From Pseudoduganella flava (GTDB lineage Bacteria > Pseudomonadota > Gammaproteobacteria > Burkholderiales > Burkholderiaceae_D): DNA of 64,000 bases. A model generated the notes under the pieces. It searched no databases and was not told the DNA's origin. It was given only the letters and a program-made list of their open reading frames with translations. The translations under genes were made by a program, and so were the position numbers. Shown piece by piece: positions 46,409 through 54,428 of this stretch (the first letter of the stretch is position 1; each line of letters opens with the position of its first letter). The stretch is taken from the NCBI RefSeq assembly GCF_007830495.1, contig NZ_VLKW01000010.1, positions 124,001-188,000 on the forward strand. Reading direction: 5' to 3'.

Positions 46409-47239
46409 TCAGCGCTTGTACGCCTGCAGGCCGGGCTTGATCGTCTTATCGTCCAGGAACTGCTTCAAGCCTTCCTTGCGGCCCTTCTCGGGGTCGCGGT
46501 AGTTGGATTGGTCGGTCTTCGCGTACAGGTAATCCTCGCCCTGCTCCCACGTCAGCTCGCGGGCCCGCTTGAAGCCCTGCTTCGCGTAGCGCAGCACGAC
46601 GGGGTTCTTCTCGAGCAGGTTGCGCGCCAGCGCCACGACGGCATCGCGCAGCTCCTCCTTCGGCACGCTGCGGTTGATCAGGCCCATCTCGGCGGCCTGG
46701 CGGCCCGTGAACGTCTCGCCCGTCATGATGTAGTACAGCGCCTGGCGGTGGCCCATCGTGTCGGCGACGGCCTTGCTGACGAGGTTCCCCGGCGGGATAC
46801 CCCAGTTCACTTCGGACAGGCCGAACACGGCGTCGTCCGCCGCGATAGCCAGGTCGCAGGCGACCAGCGGCGAGAACGCGCCGCCGAAGCACCAGCCGTT
46901 CACCATCGCGATCGTCGCCTTGCTGTACATGCGCAAGAGCTTCCACTGCCACTGCGAGCAGTCGCGCCGCACGCGTTCCTGCATAATCTCCGGCTGGCCG
47001 TCCGTCTCGCGGAAGTACTCCTTCAAGTCCATGCCGGCCGACCACGATTCGCCGGCGCCCGTCAGCACGATCACCTGCGCGTCCTGGTCCATCTCAAGCG
47101 TTTCCAGCACATCGATCATTTCGCGGTTCAGCGTGGGGCTCATCGCATTGCGCTTTTCCGGACGGTTCAGCGTGATCCAGCCGATGCCATCGGCGACCTC
47201 CACCTTCACGGTCTGCCAGCGCGCTTCGTATTTCGACAT
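46409..47239 (-). CDS. ech: p-Hydroxycinnamoyl-CoA hydratase/lyase (feruloyl-CoA hydratase/aldolase)
   Basis: A 276-residue crotonase-fold enzyme that hydrates feruloyl-CoA and cleaves it to vanillin and acetyl-CoA. The sequence is collinear with characterised HCHL enzymes over its whole length: NRPEKRNAMSPTLNREMIDV, GAGESWSAGMDLKEYFRET, MVNGWCFGGAFSPLVACD, GLSEVNWGIPPGNLVSKAV (with the catalytic Glu) and the ending DDKTIKPGLQAYKR. It is the promoter-proximal gene of the ech-vdh-fcs-binding-protein operon, and a MarR-type palindrome lies in its promoter region. Confidence 0.94.
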   Translation of the reverse strand: MSKYEARWQTVKVEVADGIGWITLNRPEKRNAMSPTLNREMIDVLETLEMDQDAQVIVLTGAGESWSAGMDLKEYFRETDGQPEIMQERVRRDCSQWQWKLLRMYSKATIAMVNGWCFGGAFSPLVACDLAIAADDAVFGLSEVNWGIPPGNLVSKAVADTMGHRQALYYIMTGETFTGRQAAEMGLINRSVPKEELRDAVVALARNLLEKNPVVLRYAKQGFKRARELTWEQGEDYLYAKTDQSNYRDPEKGRKEGLKQFLDDKTIKPGLQAYKR

Positions 47240-47292
47240 CTACGTCTCCTTCGTTCTCGGGGTCGGGTTCTCGGTTCTTAGCTTGCAATGTG

Positions 47293-47346
47293 TATCAGGC
47301 ACCCTGATATTAAGTTCATACTATACCGATGCCGGCGGCCATGCAA
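47293..47346 (-). promoter_or_regulatory. ech promoter with MarR-type operator
   Basis: On the minus strand TTGCAT (47346-47341), 17 bp, TAGTAT (47323-47318), then TATCAGGCACCCTGATA (47293-47309), a perfect palindrome with 7-bp arms around CAC, lies just downstream of the -10 box, where a bound repressor would block transcription. The same element occurs in the tannase-MarR gap. Confidence 0.7.
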
Positions 47347-47364
47347 GCGCTATTTAGCCAACCT

Positions 47365-49125
47365 TCACTGGCAGATGAAACTGGCCGCGTCGTCGACGTT
47401 GCCGCCCGCGTAGGTCGCCACTTTCGGCCAGCTGCACAGCGGCCGCGTGCGGCCCGCCGGGATCGTGCCGATGCCGGGGTTGGCGGCGGCCGGGCGTGCC
47501 GTGGCGCGGATCGTCTCCGGTGCGATACCCTTCTCCACCCAGTCCACCAGCGCCCCCAGCATCTCGAACTGGTCGGTGGCCGGACCGCCGGAGCAATGGT
47601 TCATGCCGGGTACGGCGAACAGACGCGCGAACGCGGGCGTGTCGGCGTAATTGGCCTTCAGCGCGTCGAGCCATGCCACCGTATCGTCGAACGAGAACAC
47701 GGGGTCGCTGACGCCGTGGTAGACGAGCACCTTGCCGCCGCGGCTGCGCAGCGTGTCGAGGTGGCCGGGGTTCGGCGGCGTCATGAACGCCATCGCCGAC
47801 TCGCGGTACACATCGGTCGTCGCGTGGATCTTCGGCGCATCCGTCTCGAAGCTGTAGCGCAGCGCGTAGTCCAGCAACGTGGTGCCGGTGCCGGTCAGCA
47901 CGGCGGGATCGGCCGGCGGCGTCGAGAAGATGTATGCCATCGACGGCGCTCCCAGTGTCGCGGTCAGGCCGGGTGCGGTGGCGCTGCCCAGCTTCCAGGC
48001 GCGCCAGCCGGAGGCCGCGATGCCGGGATCGTACGGCCACGCCGCATACAGCGCCGTGCCGGCCGCGTTCTTCGCACCCGCGTACACCTTCGCCAGCGCG
48101 CCCTTCTGCACGGCGGTCAGGCACGTGCCGTCCGCGGTGCCCGTGCAGGTGGGCACGTCCCGCTCCAGCGAGAACGCCTGCTGGCAGCGCGCCGTGGCGG
48201 CGACGATGCCGTCGGCCAGCCCATCGAGCGCGTCGCAGCGCTCCAGCACCTTGTTCGCCACCAGGCGCAGATCGGCGTCCGTGAAGCCGGCGCCGATGTT
48301 GGGCCGGCCGTCTGCGCCGCGCGGCGCGGCTTGCGCCAGTGCCTGCGCGTCATACATCTGCGCCACCGCCGCTTTCGGCAGGTTGTAGCCGGGCGCACCG
48401 GCCAGCACGCCGTCGTACTGGTCGCCGTAGCGGCTCGCCGCCACCAGCGCATGCCGGCCGCCGTTCGAGCAACCGGCGATGTAGGAACGGTCCGGGCCCT
48501 TGCCGTAAGCGGCGCGGATCAGGTGCTTCGCCATCGGCGTCAGCTGTGCCACGGCGTTGTAGCCATAGTCGAGCCGCGCCTGCGGATCGAGGCCATACAC
48601 CTGGCCGGCGATCGCCGGCGGCCGCGTCGCATCCGGCACGTGGCCGGCGTCCGAACTGATCACCGCGTAGCCCTGCGCCAGCGCATTGCTCGTCGCGCCG
48701 CCGCCCGGCAGGTTGCCGAACGCGGCGTTGCCGCCCGTGATGCTGCCGTCGTTGCCGCCGTTCGCCTGGTAGAAGAAGCGGCCGTTCCAGTCGCGCGGCA
48801 GGCGCATCTCGAAGCCGATCGCGTACGGCCGGCCGTCGCTGCCGGTGCGTTCGTTGAGGCGGCCTTGCAGCACGCAATGCTCCGGCATCGGCACGCTCGC
48901 TCCGTTCAGCGTCTGCGTCACGCTGCCCGCCGGGGCCACGGTCGCCGCCGTGATCGTCATGCCGGCGTATGGCGCACGGGTTGCCAGGTCCGCGCAACTT
49001 GCCAGCTTGGCGCCACTGGCGGCAGCCAGCCGCGGGCCTTGCGCCACGACGGTATCGCCGCCGCAGCCGGGCAGCAACGCAACGCCGGCCAGTGCCAGCG
49101 CGGTGCGGGAAAGCGTGATCTGCAT
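47365..49125 (-). CDS. Tannase/feruloyl esterase family lipoprotein
   Basis: A 586-residue secreted esterase of the tannase family (PF07519). The N-terminus is a lipoprotein signal (LSRTALALAGVALLPGCGGD, lipobox LPGC). The nucleophile motif AGCSNGGRHALVAASRYGD is near residue 190; the late catalytic Asp and His lie in YHGVSDPVFSFDDTV and FAVPGMNHCSGGPATDQF. Cysteines near the active site match the family's disulphide. It releases ferulic or gallic acid from esters; adjacency to the ferulate operon favours feruloyl esterase. ATG 49125 has AGGAG upstream. Confidence 0.88.
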   Translation of the reverse strand: MQITLSRTALALAGVALLPGCGGDTVVAQGPRLAAASGAKLASCADLATRAPYAGMTITAATVAPAGSVTQTLNGASVPMPEHCVLQGRLNERTGSDGRPYAIGFEMRLPRDWNGRFFYQANGGNDGSITGGNAAFGNLPGGGATSNALAQGYAVISSDAGHVPDATRPPAIAGQVYGLDPQARLDYGYNAVAQLTPMAKHLIRAAYGKGPDRSYIAGCSNGGRHALVAASRYGDQYDGVLAGAPGYNLPKAAVAQMYDAQALAQAAPRGADGRPNIGAGFTDADLRLVANKVLERCDALDGLADGIVAATARCQQAFSLERDVPTCTGTADGTCLTAVQKGALAKVYAGAKNAAGTALYAAWPYDPGIAASGWRAWKLGSATAPGLTATLGAPSMAYIFSTPPADPAVLTGTGTTLLDYALRYSFETDAPKIHATTDVYRESAMAFMTPPNPGHLDTLRSRGGKVLVYHGVSDPVFSFDDTVAWLDALKANYADTPAFARLFAVPGMNHCSGGPATDQFEMLGALVDWVEKGIAPETIRATARPAAANPGIGTIPAGRTRPLCSWPKVATYAGGNVDDAASFICQ

Positions 49126-49231
49126 GAGGTCTCCTGTGTTATAGATCTTCTGCGGTCTTCTGGAAGGCGCGCCAGGCGATGATTGCCTTACAATGGCTCC
49201 CCCATTCACCACGCCGCGCCACGTCGGGGAA

Positions 49232-49286
49232 TATCAAGTACCCTGATATTGTCTTCATATTAATGCCAGCTGTCCCGATTTGACAA
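49232..49286 (-). promoter_or_regulatory. Tannase promoter with MarR-type operator
   Basis: On the minus strand TTGTCA (49286-49281), 18 bp, TAATAT (49262-49257), then TATCAAGTACCCTGATA (49232-49248), which differs from the ech palindrome by a single arm base plus the centre. The surrounding bases (TATGAA...AATATCAGGGT) also match the ech site. The operator may serve the divergent MarR gene too. Confidence 0.7.
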
Positions 49287-49297
49287 GCAGATTGCCG

Positions 49298-49744
49298 ATG
49301 CCGAAATCCAACGCCCAGAAACCGTCCGGCCTTGCCTACCTCGTGGGCCGCCTCGATCACGTGCTGAACCGCCGCCTGCGCGACAGCCTTGCCCCCTATG
49401 GCCTGACCGTGCCGCAATACACGGCGCTGACCGTGTTCCGGGCCCAGGGCTCGCTGTCGAACGCACAGCTGGCCGAGCGGACGATGGTGTCGCCGCAATC
49501 GGCCAACGAGATGGTCAAGGCGATGGAGGCACGGGGCTGGATCGAGCGCCGGCCGGACCCGTCGCATGGCCGCATCATCCAGATCAGCCTGACCGTCGCC
49601 GGCCACGCCGTGATGGAGCGTTGCGACGCCGAAGTGGTGAAAGTGGAGGCGCAGATGTTCCCCGAGCTGTCAGCCGAAGAGCGCCAGGCGCTGCATGGGG
49701 CGCTGCGTGGCGCGGTGCGCGCGCTCAGCGTGGACGGCAGTTGA
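49298..49744 (+). CDS. MarR family transcriptional regulator
   Basis: A 148-residue winged-HTH repressor. LSNAQLAERTMVSPQSANEMVKAMEARGWIERRPDPSHGRIIQISLT (residues ~55-100) contains the recognition helix and the wing with the conserved Asp-Arg-like turn. MarR regulators such as FerR control ferulate genes in other proteobacteria and respond to hydroxycinnamoyl-CoA. It is divergent from the tannase gene and faces away from the ech operon; the shared 17-bp palindromes make it the probable regulator of both. ATG 49298 was chosen over a TTG six codons upstream. Confidence 0.85.
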   Translation: MPKSNAQKPSGLAYLVGRLDHVLNRRLRDSLAPYGLTVPQYTALTVFRAQGSLSNAQLAERTMVSPQSANEMVKAMEARGWIERRPDPSHGRIIQISLTVAGHAVMERCDAEVVKVEAQMFPELSAEERQALHGALRGAVRALSVDGS

Positions 49745-49826
49745 CGGGCACCCGCCGCACGCGAGGTTCCGCGTCACACCGCTGTCGCGAAAATCGCCGA
49801 TAATGCACGCCTTTACAGGATCGCCC

Positions 49827-50321
49827 ATGAACACCCGCATGACCCAACTCTCGATCATCGTCGCCGTCGACCGCAACCGCGGCATCGGCGTGCGCAACCA
49901 GCTGCCCTGGCACCTGCCGGAAGACCTGGCCCATTTCAAGCGGCTCACCACCGGCCACCCGATCGTCATGGGCCGCAAGACGTTCGATTCGATCGGCAAG
50001 CCGTTGCCGAACCGGCGCAGCATCGTCATCACGCGCGATCCGGCATGGCGCCATGAAGGCGTCGACGTCGTGCATTCGCTGGCCGACGCCGTCGCCCTCG
50101 TCGGCGGCGCGCCCGCCTTCGTGATCGGCGGCGCGCAGGTCTTTGGCGAGGCGCTGGACGTGGTGGACCGCCTGATCGTCACCGAAATCCACGAGGCGTT
50201 CGACTGCGACACGTTCCTGGCGCCGATCGACCCTGCCGTGTGGCGGGAAACGGAGCGCACCGCGCACCAGTCGGCAAGCGGGCTCGCGTTCGACATCGTC
50301 ACCTATCAACGCAATCAGTAA
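49827..50321 (+). CDS. folA: Dihydrofolate reductase
   Basis: A 164-residue type I DHFR that reduces dihydrofolate with NADPH. IIVAVDRNRGIGVRNQLPWHLPEDLAHFKRLT (N-terminal substrate/NADPH region), GRKTFDSIGKPLPNRRSIVITRD and AFVIGGAQVFGEAL are canonical; the acidic residue is in LPEDL. ATG 49827 has AGGA upstream; a second ATG four codons later is possible. In relatives folA is commonly next to thyA; here 11.8 kb intervene on the same strand. Confidence 0.95.
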   Translation: MNTRMTQLSIIVAVDRNRGIGVRNQLPWHLPEDLAHFKRLTTGHPIVMGRKTFDSIGKPLPNRRSIVITRDPAWRHEGVDVVHSLADAVALVGGAPAFVIGGAQVFGEALDVVDRLIVTEIHEAFDCDTFLAPIDPAVWRETERTAHQSASGLAFDIVTYQRNQ

Positions 50322-50335
50322 GAAGGAACAGCATC

Positions 50336-50959
50336 ATGTCGGGACACGGTTTCCACGTCCACGGACCGCACGATCACGCGGTCGAACACTCCGCCCACGG
50401 CAATGACAAATTCTCCGGAAATATCGCCGTCACGACCGCGATCCTCGCGACGATCGGCGCGCTGTTCGGCTACCAGGGCGGCGCCACGCAGAACGACGCG
50501 GCGATGTTCAAGAATAACGCGGCGATCGCGAAGACCGAGGCCGCGAACCGCTGGAACTATTACCAGGCCAAGTCGAACAAGCAGAACCTGGCCGAGCTGG
50601 CGATGACGTTGCCGAACGTCGATCCTGAAAAATACCGCGCCGACGTGGCCCGCTACAAGGCCGAGAAGGATGACATCAGGAAGGAGGCCGAGAAGTGGGA
50701 AGCCCAGTCGGCCGAATGGGACAAGAAGTCCGATACGGTGCTGCACCAGCACCACCAGTGGGCGCTGGCCACGACGGCCGAGCAGATCGCCATCGCGCTG
50801 GCCGCCATCACCTTGCTGACGCACCGCCGCTGGCTGCACATCGCCACGTACGTCGTCGCCGGGGCCGGCATCCTGCTGGGCATCTTCGCCTGGCTGCACG
50901 TCGATCCGCTGGGCGCCCTGCTGGGCAAGCTCGGTGGCGCCGCGGCCGGTGGACATTGA
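50336..50959 (+). CDS. DUF4337 membrane protein
   Basis: A 207-residue protein of family DUF4337. A His-rich N-terminus (SGHGFHVHGPHDHAVEHSAHG) precedes one helix (NIAVTTAILATIGALFGYQGG, residues ~28-48), a charged coiled-coil-like middle (EKYRADVARYKAEKDDIRKEAEKWE), and two C-terminal helices (from about 140). The role is unknown. It follows folA by 14 bp on the same strand, so co-transcription is likely. AGGAAC precedes the ATG. Confidence 0.85.
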   Translation: MSGHGFHVHGPHDHAVEHSAHGNDKFSGNIAVTTAILATIGALFGYQGGATQNDAAMFKNNAAIAKTEAANRWNYYQAKSNKQNLAELAMTLPNVDPEKYRADVARYKAEKDDIRKEAEKWEAQSAEWDKKSDTVLHQHHQWALATTAEQIAIALAAITLLTHRRWLHIATYVVAGAGILLGIFAWLHVDPLGALLGKLGGAAAGGH

Positions 50960-50982
50960 GTCATAATTTTTTTACCCCTGCG

Positions 50983-51042
50983 GTGCAAATTCTGCGAGAA
51001 TCCCGTTTCTTTTTTTTGGCGCACCCAGCTCCGCTCCGGTAA
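50983..51042 (+). other. Possible leader peptide of the decarboxylase gene
   Basis: A 19-codon frame starting with GTG encodes QILRESRFFFLAHPAPLR after the initiator and stops 5 bp before a hairpin with a T-run. Three of 19 residues are Arg. No clear ribosome-binding site is seen, so translation is uncertain; it is listed because position and composition fit a ribosome-mediated attenuator. Confidence 0.25.
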
Positions 51043-51047
51043 CGACT

Positions 51048-51070
51048 GAACCGGGGCGGTTCTTCTTTTT
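51048..51070 (+). terminator. Terminator-like hairpin in the decarboxylase leader
   Basis: GAACCG, loop GGG, CGGTTC followed by TTCTTTTT, ending 9 bp before the ATG at 51080, with the ribosome-binding GGAGA directly after the T-run. The position suggests attenuation rather than end of an operon. Confidence 0.55.
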
Positions 51071-51079
51071 GGAGACATC

Positions 51080-53335
51080 ATGAAATTTCGTTTCCCCATC
51101 GTCATTATTGACGAGGACTTCCGTTCCGAGAATTCGTCCGGCCTGGGCATCCGCGCCCTGGCCGCGGCGATGGAAAAGGAAGGCATGGAAGTGCTGGGTG
51201 TGACCAGCTATGTCGACCTCTCGCAGTTCGCCCAGCAGCAGTCGCGCGCCTCGGCCTTCATCCTGTCGATCGACGACGAGGAATTCGGCGGCGGTTCAAA
51301 GGAAGAGACGGACCACGCACTGAAGTCGCTGCGCGCGTTCGTCGAGGAGATCCGCTACAAGAACGCGGACATCCCGATCTACCTGTATGGCGAAACCCGC
51401 ACGTCGCGCCACATCCCGAACGACATTCTGCGCGAGCTGCACGGCTTCATCCACATGTTCGAGGACACGCCGGAATTCGTCGCCCGCCACATCATCCGCG
51501 AGGCGAAGAGCTACCTGGACGGCTTGTCGCCGCCGTTCTTCCGCGCCCTCGTCCACTACGCGAACGACGGCTCGTATTCGTGGCACTGCCCCGGCCACTC
51601 GGGCGGCGTGGCGTTCCTGAAGTCGCCGATCGGCCAGATGTTCCACCAGTTCTTCGGCGAGAACATGCTGCGCGCCGACGTCTGCAACGCCGTCGAGGAG
51701 CTGGGCCAGCTGCTCGACCACACGGGCCCCGTGGCCGCGTCCGAGCGCAATGCCGCGCGCATCTACAACGCGGACCACTGCTACTTCGTCACCAACGGCA
51801 CGTCCACGTCGAACAAGATGGTGTGGCATTCGACGGTGGCGCCGGGCGACATCGTCGTCGTCGACCGTAACTGCCACAAGTCGATCCTGCACTCGATCAT
51901 CATGTGCGGCGCGATCCCGGTGTTCCTGATGCCGACCCGGAACCACCTGGGCATCATCGGCCCGATCCCGCTGGAAGAATTTTCGATGGAGTCGATCCAG
52001 AAGAAGATCGACAACAACCCGTTCGCGCGCGACGCGCAGAACAAGAAGCCGCGCATCCTGACGATCACGCAGTCCACCTACGACGGCGTGGTCTACAACG
52101 TGGAAGTGCTGCGCGAAATGCTGGACGGGAAGATCGACACGCTGCACTTCGACGAAGCATGGCTGCCGCACGCCACGTTCCACGACTTCTACAAGGACAT
52201 GCACGCGATCGGCAAGGACCGCCCGCGCGCCAAAGAGTCGCTGATCTTCTCGACGCAATCGACGCACAAGCTGCTGGCCGGACTGTCGCAGGCTTCGCAG
52301 GTGCTGGTGCGCGATTCCGAGACCGTCAAGCTGGACAAGGACATGTTCAACGAGGCGTACCTGATGCACACGTCGACGTCGCCGCAGTATTCGATCATCG
52401 CTTCGTGCGACGTCGCGGCCGCGATGATGGAAGCGCCGGGTGGCACGGCCCTCGTCGAGGAATCGATCCTCGAGGCGCTGGACTTCCGCCGCGCGATGCG
52501 GAAGGTCGACGAGGAATGGGGCAGCGACTGGTGGTTCAAGGTGTGGGGCCCGGACCACTTCGCCGAGGAAGGCATCGGCACGCGCGAAGACTGGATCTTC
52601 AAGGCGGAAAGCAAGGAATGGCACGGCTTCGGCGACCTGGCGCCGGGCTTCAACATGCTGGACCCGATCAAGGCGACCATCGTCAACCCGGGCCTGTCGC
52701 TGGACGGCCAGTTCGCCGAATCCGGCATCCCTGCTTCGATCGTCACGAAGTACCTGGCGGAGCACGGCGTGATCGTCGAGAAGTGCGGCCTGTACTCGTT
52801 CTTCATCATGTTCACGATCGGCATCACGAAGGGCCGCTGGAACACGCTGTTGACCGCGCTGCAGCAGTTCAAGGACGACTACGACAAGAACCAGCCGCTG
52901 TGGCGCATCCTGCCCGAGTTCTCGCAGGCGAATCCGCGCTACGAGCAGATGGGCCTCCGGGACCTGTGCCAGCAGATTCACGACTTCTACAAGGCCTACG
53001 ACGTGGCGCGCCTGACGACCGAGATGTATACGTCGTCGATGGTCCCGGCGATGAAGCCGTCCGACGCGTTCGCGAAGATGGCGCACCGCGAGATCGAGCG
53101 CGTGGCGATCGACGACCTGGAGGGCCGCATCACGTCGATCCTGCTGACGCCGTACCCGCCGGGCATTCCGCTGCTGATCCCGGGCGAGCGCTTCAACAAG
53201 ACGATCGTCGACTACCTGCGTTTCGCCCGCGACTTCAACGAGCGCTTCCCCGGCTTCGAGACGGACGTGCACGGCCTCGTCAAGCGCGAAGTCAACGGCA
53301 AGCGCGATTACTTCGTCGACTGTGTGAGGCAGTAA
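51080..53335 (+). CDS. Orn/Lys/Arg decarboxylase (PLP, prokaryotic large type)
   Basis: A 751-residue fold-type I PLP decarboxylase. The N-terminal wing domain (RFPIVIIDEDFRSENSSGLG) precedes the cofactor domain: HCPGHSGGVAFLKSPIGQMF near residue 170, FDEAWLPHATFHDFYKDMHAI near 360 and the PLP-binding lysine in STQSTHKLLAGLSQAS near 395. The C-terminal domain ends VKREVNGKRDYFVDC. Its length is closest to inducible arginine decarboxylase AdiA (about 755) rather than LdcC or SpeF (711-732), but the substrate cannot be fixed by eye. A possible attenuator leader is upstream. Confidence 0.88.
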   Translation: MKFRFPIVIIDEDFRSENSSGLGIRALAAAMEKEGMEVLGVTSYVDLSQFAQQQSRASAFILSIDDEEFGGGSKEETDHALKSLRAFVEEIRYKNADIPIYLYGETRTSRHIPNDILRELHGFIHMFEDTPEFVARHIIREAKSYLDGLSPPFFRALVHYANDGSYSWHCPGHSGGVAFLKSPIGQMFHQFFGENMLRADVCNAVEELGQLLDHTGPVAASERNAARIYNADHCYFVTNGTSTSNKMVWHSTVAPGDIVVVDRNCHKSILHSIIMCGAIPVFLMPTRNHLGIIGPIPLEEFSMESIQKKIDNNPFARDAQNKKPRILTITQSTYDGVVYNVEVLREMLDGKIDTLHFDEAWLPHATFHDFYKDMHAIGKDRPRAKESLIFSTQSTHKLLAGLSQASQVLVRDSETVKLDKDMFNEAYLMHTSTSPQYSIIASCDVAAAMMEAPGGTALVEESILEALDFRRAMRKVDEEWGSDWWFKVWGPDHFAEEGIGTREDWIFKAESKEWHGFGDLAPGFNMLDPIKATIVNPGLSLDGQFAESGIPASIVTKYLAEHGVIVEKCGLYSFFIMFTIGITKGRWNTLLTALQQFKDDYDKNQPLWRILPEFSQANPRYEQMGLRDLCQQIHDFYKAYDVARLTTEMYTSSMVPAMKPSDAFAKMAHREIERVAIDDLEGRITSILLTPYPPGIPLLIPGERFNKTIVDYLRFARDFNERFPGFETDVHGLVKREVNGKRDYFVDCVRQ

Positions 53336-53358
53336 GCTCCTTGCTAGGTACTGAACGA

Positions 53359-53382
53359 GGCGGCCTGCGGGCCGCCTTTTTT
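53359..53382 (+). terminator. Intrinsic terminator of the decarboxylase gene
   Basis: GGCGGCC, loop TGCG, GGCCGCC followed by six T, 23 bp after the decarboxylase stop. Confidence 0.9.
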
Positions 53383-53459
53383 CTTGGCGCGACATGCGCG
53401 GCACCGGTCGAGCGAACCAATTCGGCGCGCCGGGAAATCGGCCAACGTGGTGGAAAGGA

Positions 53460-53488
53460 TTTCGCCCGGCACGCAAGGCCGGGCGAAA
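53460..53488. repeat. Long hairpin between convergent genes
   Basis: TTTCGCCCGGC and GCCGGGCGAAA, a perfect 11-bp stem with a 7-nt loop, 28 bp before the dioxygenase stop. It may terminate the minus-strand dioxygenase transcript. Confidence 0.55.
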
Positions 53489-53516
53489 ACAGCGAACGAA
53501 AGTTCGCCGGGAGGGA

Positions 53517-54410
53517 TCAGGCGGCGACTGCCACCGTCAAGGTCGCGACGTAGCCGTCGGTGGCGTTGCCCGTCACCGTGGCCAGCTGCAGCGCGTAGCC
53601 GTCGCTGAAGATGTTGTCGGTGGCGTAGCTGATCTGCGCCAGGTTGCGCACGCTGGCGCTGTAGCCTGTTGTGGCGTAGACCTCGTTCAACGTCGCCATC
53701 GGGAACGTGAACTGCGACGTCTTGACGCGGTTCGCCGCGCTCGTGGCCTTGGCCAGGCTGGCATACACCTCGAAGTGCACGTGCGGCATCCGGCCCGAAT
53801 AGCAGCCGGGGAAGATCGTCGTGAACGTGATGTCGCCGTTCGCATCGGCCTCCTGCACGCCGCGCAGGTAGTTCTGGTTCGTCACGCCACTCGAGTACAG
53901 CGAGTAGTTGCCGTCGCGGTCGCAGTGCCACAGGTAGAGGGCGAACGCGTTCGCGGCCGCACAGTTGTTGTTGGCATTGACGATGTGCAGCTTGATCGTC
54001 AGCGGCACGCCGGCCGCGGTGCCGCTCATGCCGTTGAAGCTGCCGCGGATGTCGCTGCGCACGACACCGGTCTGCGTCAGCACGTTGACGACGCCGCTGC
54101 TGTTGCTGTTGGTGCCGTCGCCCGGGTACGGGCCGCCCGTCTCTTCCGGGATCACCGAGCAGCTGGAGCTGGTGCCGGTCGTCCCCGTGCCGGTACCGGT
54201 GGTGCCGGTGCCCGTGGTCCCCGTGGTCGTGCCGGTCGTGTCCGTGCTCGTCGTCGTGCTGGCGCTGGAATCGGTGGAGCTGCCGCCGCATCCGGCCACC
54301 GGCAGCGCCGCGGCGCCCGCCAGCAGCCAGCGCAACGACTGGCGCCGGTCGGCGGTGGCACCCAGCATCTTGCGCAGGTCTTCCTCGAGGCTGTGTCCGT
54401 GGTGTTCCAT
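53517..54410 (-). CDS. Intradiol ring-cleavage dioxygenase-like lipoprotein
   Basis: A 297-residue protein. The N-terminus has an arginine-rich start, then RWLLAGAAALPVAGCGGSS with a lipobox ending VAGC, so it is probably a lipoprotein (Tat or Sec). A Thr/Gly/Ser repeat linker (about residues 45-80) connects to a C-terminal intradiol dioxygenase domain: EETGGPYPGD (first iron Tyr), YLWHCDRDGNYS, NYLRGVQEADANGDITF and MPHVHFEVYA with the two His ligands. The aromatic substrate is unknown; exported intradiol enzymes are uncommon. GGGAGCC precedes ATG 54410. Confidence 0.82.
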   Translation of the reverse strand: MEHHGHSLEEDLRKMLGATADRRQSLRWLLAGAAALPVAGCGGSSTDSSASTTTSTDTTGTTTGTTGTGTTGTGTGTTGTSSSCSVIPEETGGPYPGDGTNSNSSGVVNVLTQTGVVRSDIRGSFNGMSGTAAGVPLTIKLHIVNANNNCAAANAFALYLWHCDRDGNYSLYSSGVTNQNYLRGVQEADANGDITFTTIFPGCYSGRMPHVHFEVYASLAKATSAANRVKTSQFTFPMATLNEVYATTGYSASVRNLAQISYATDNIFSDGYALQLATVTGNATDGYVATLTVAVAA

Positions 54411-54428
54411 GGCTGGCTCCCCCACTAT

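Noticed and set aside
51296-53476. 726-codon minus-strand open frame opposite the decarboxylase
   Set aside because: Antisense to a conserved PLP enzyme, no recognisable motifs; composition is the mirror of codon bias.
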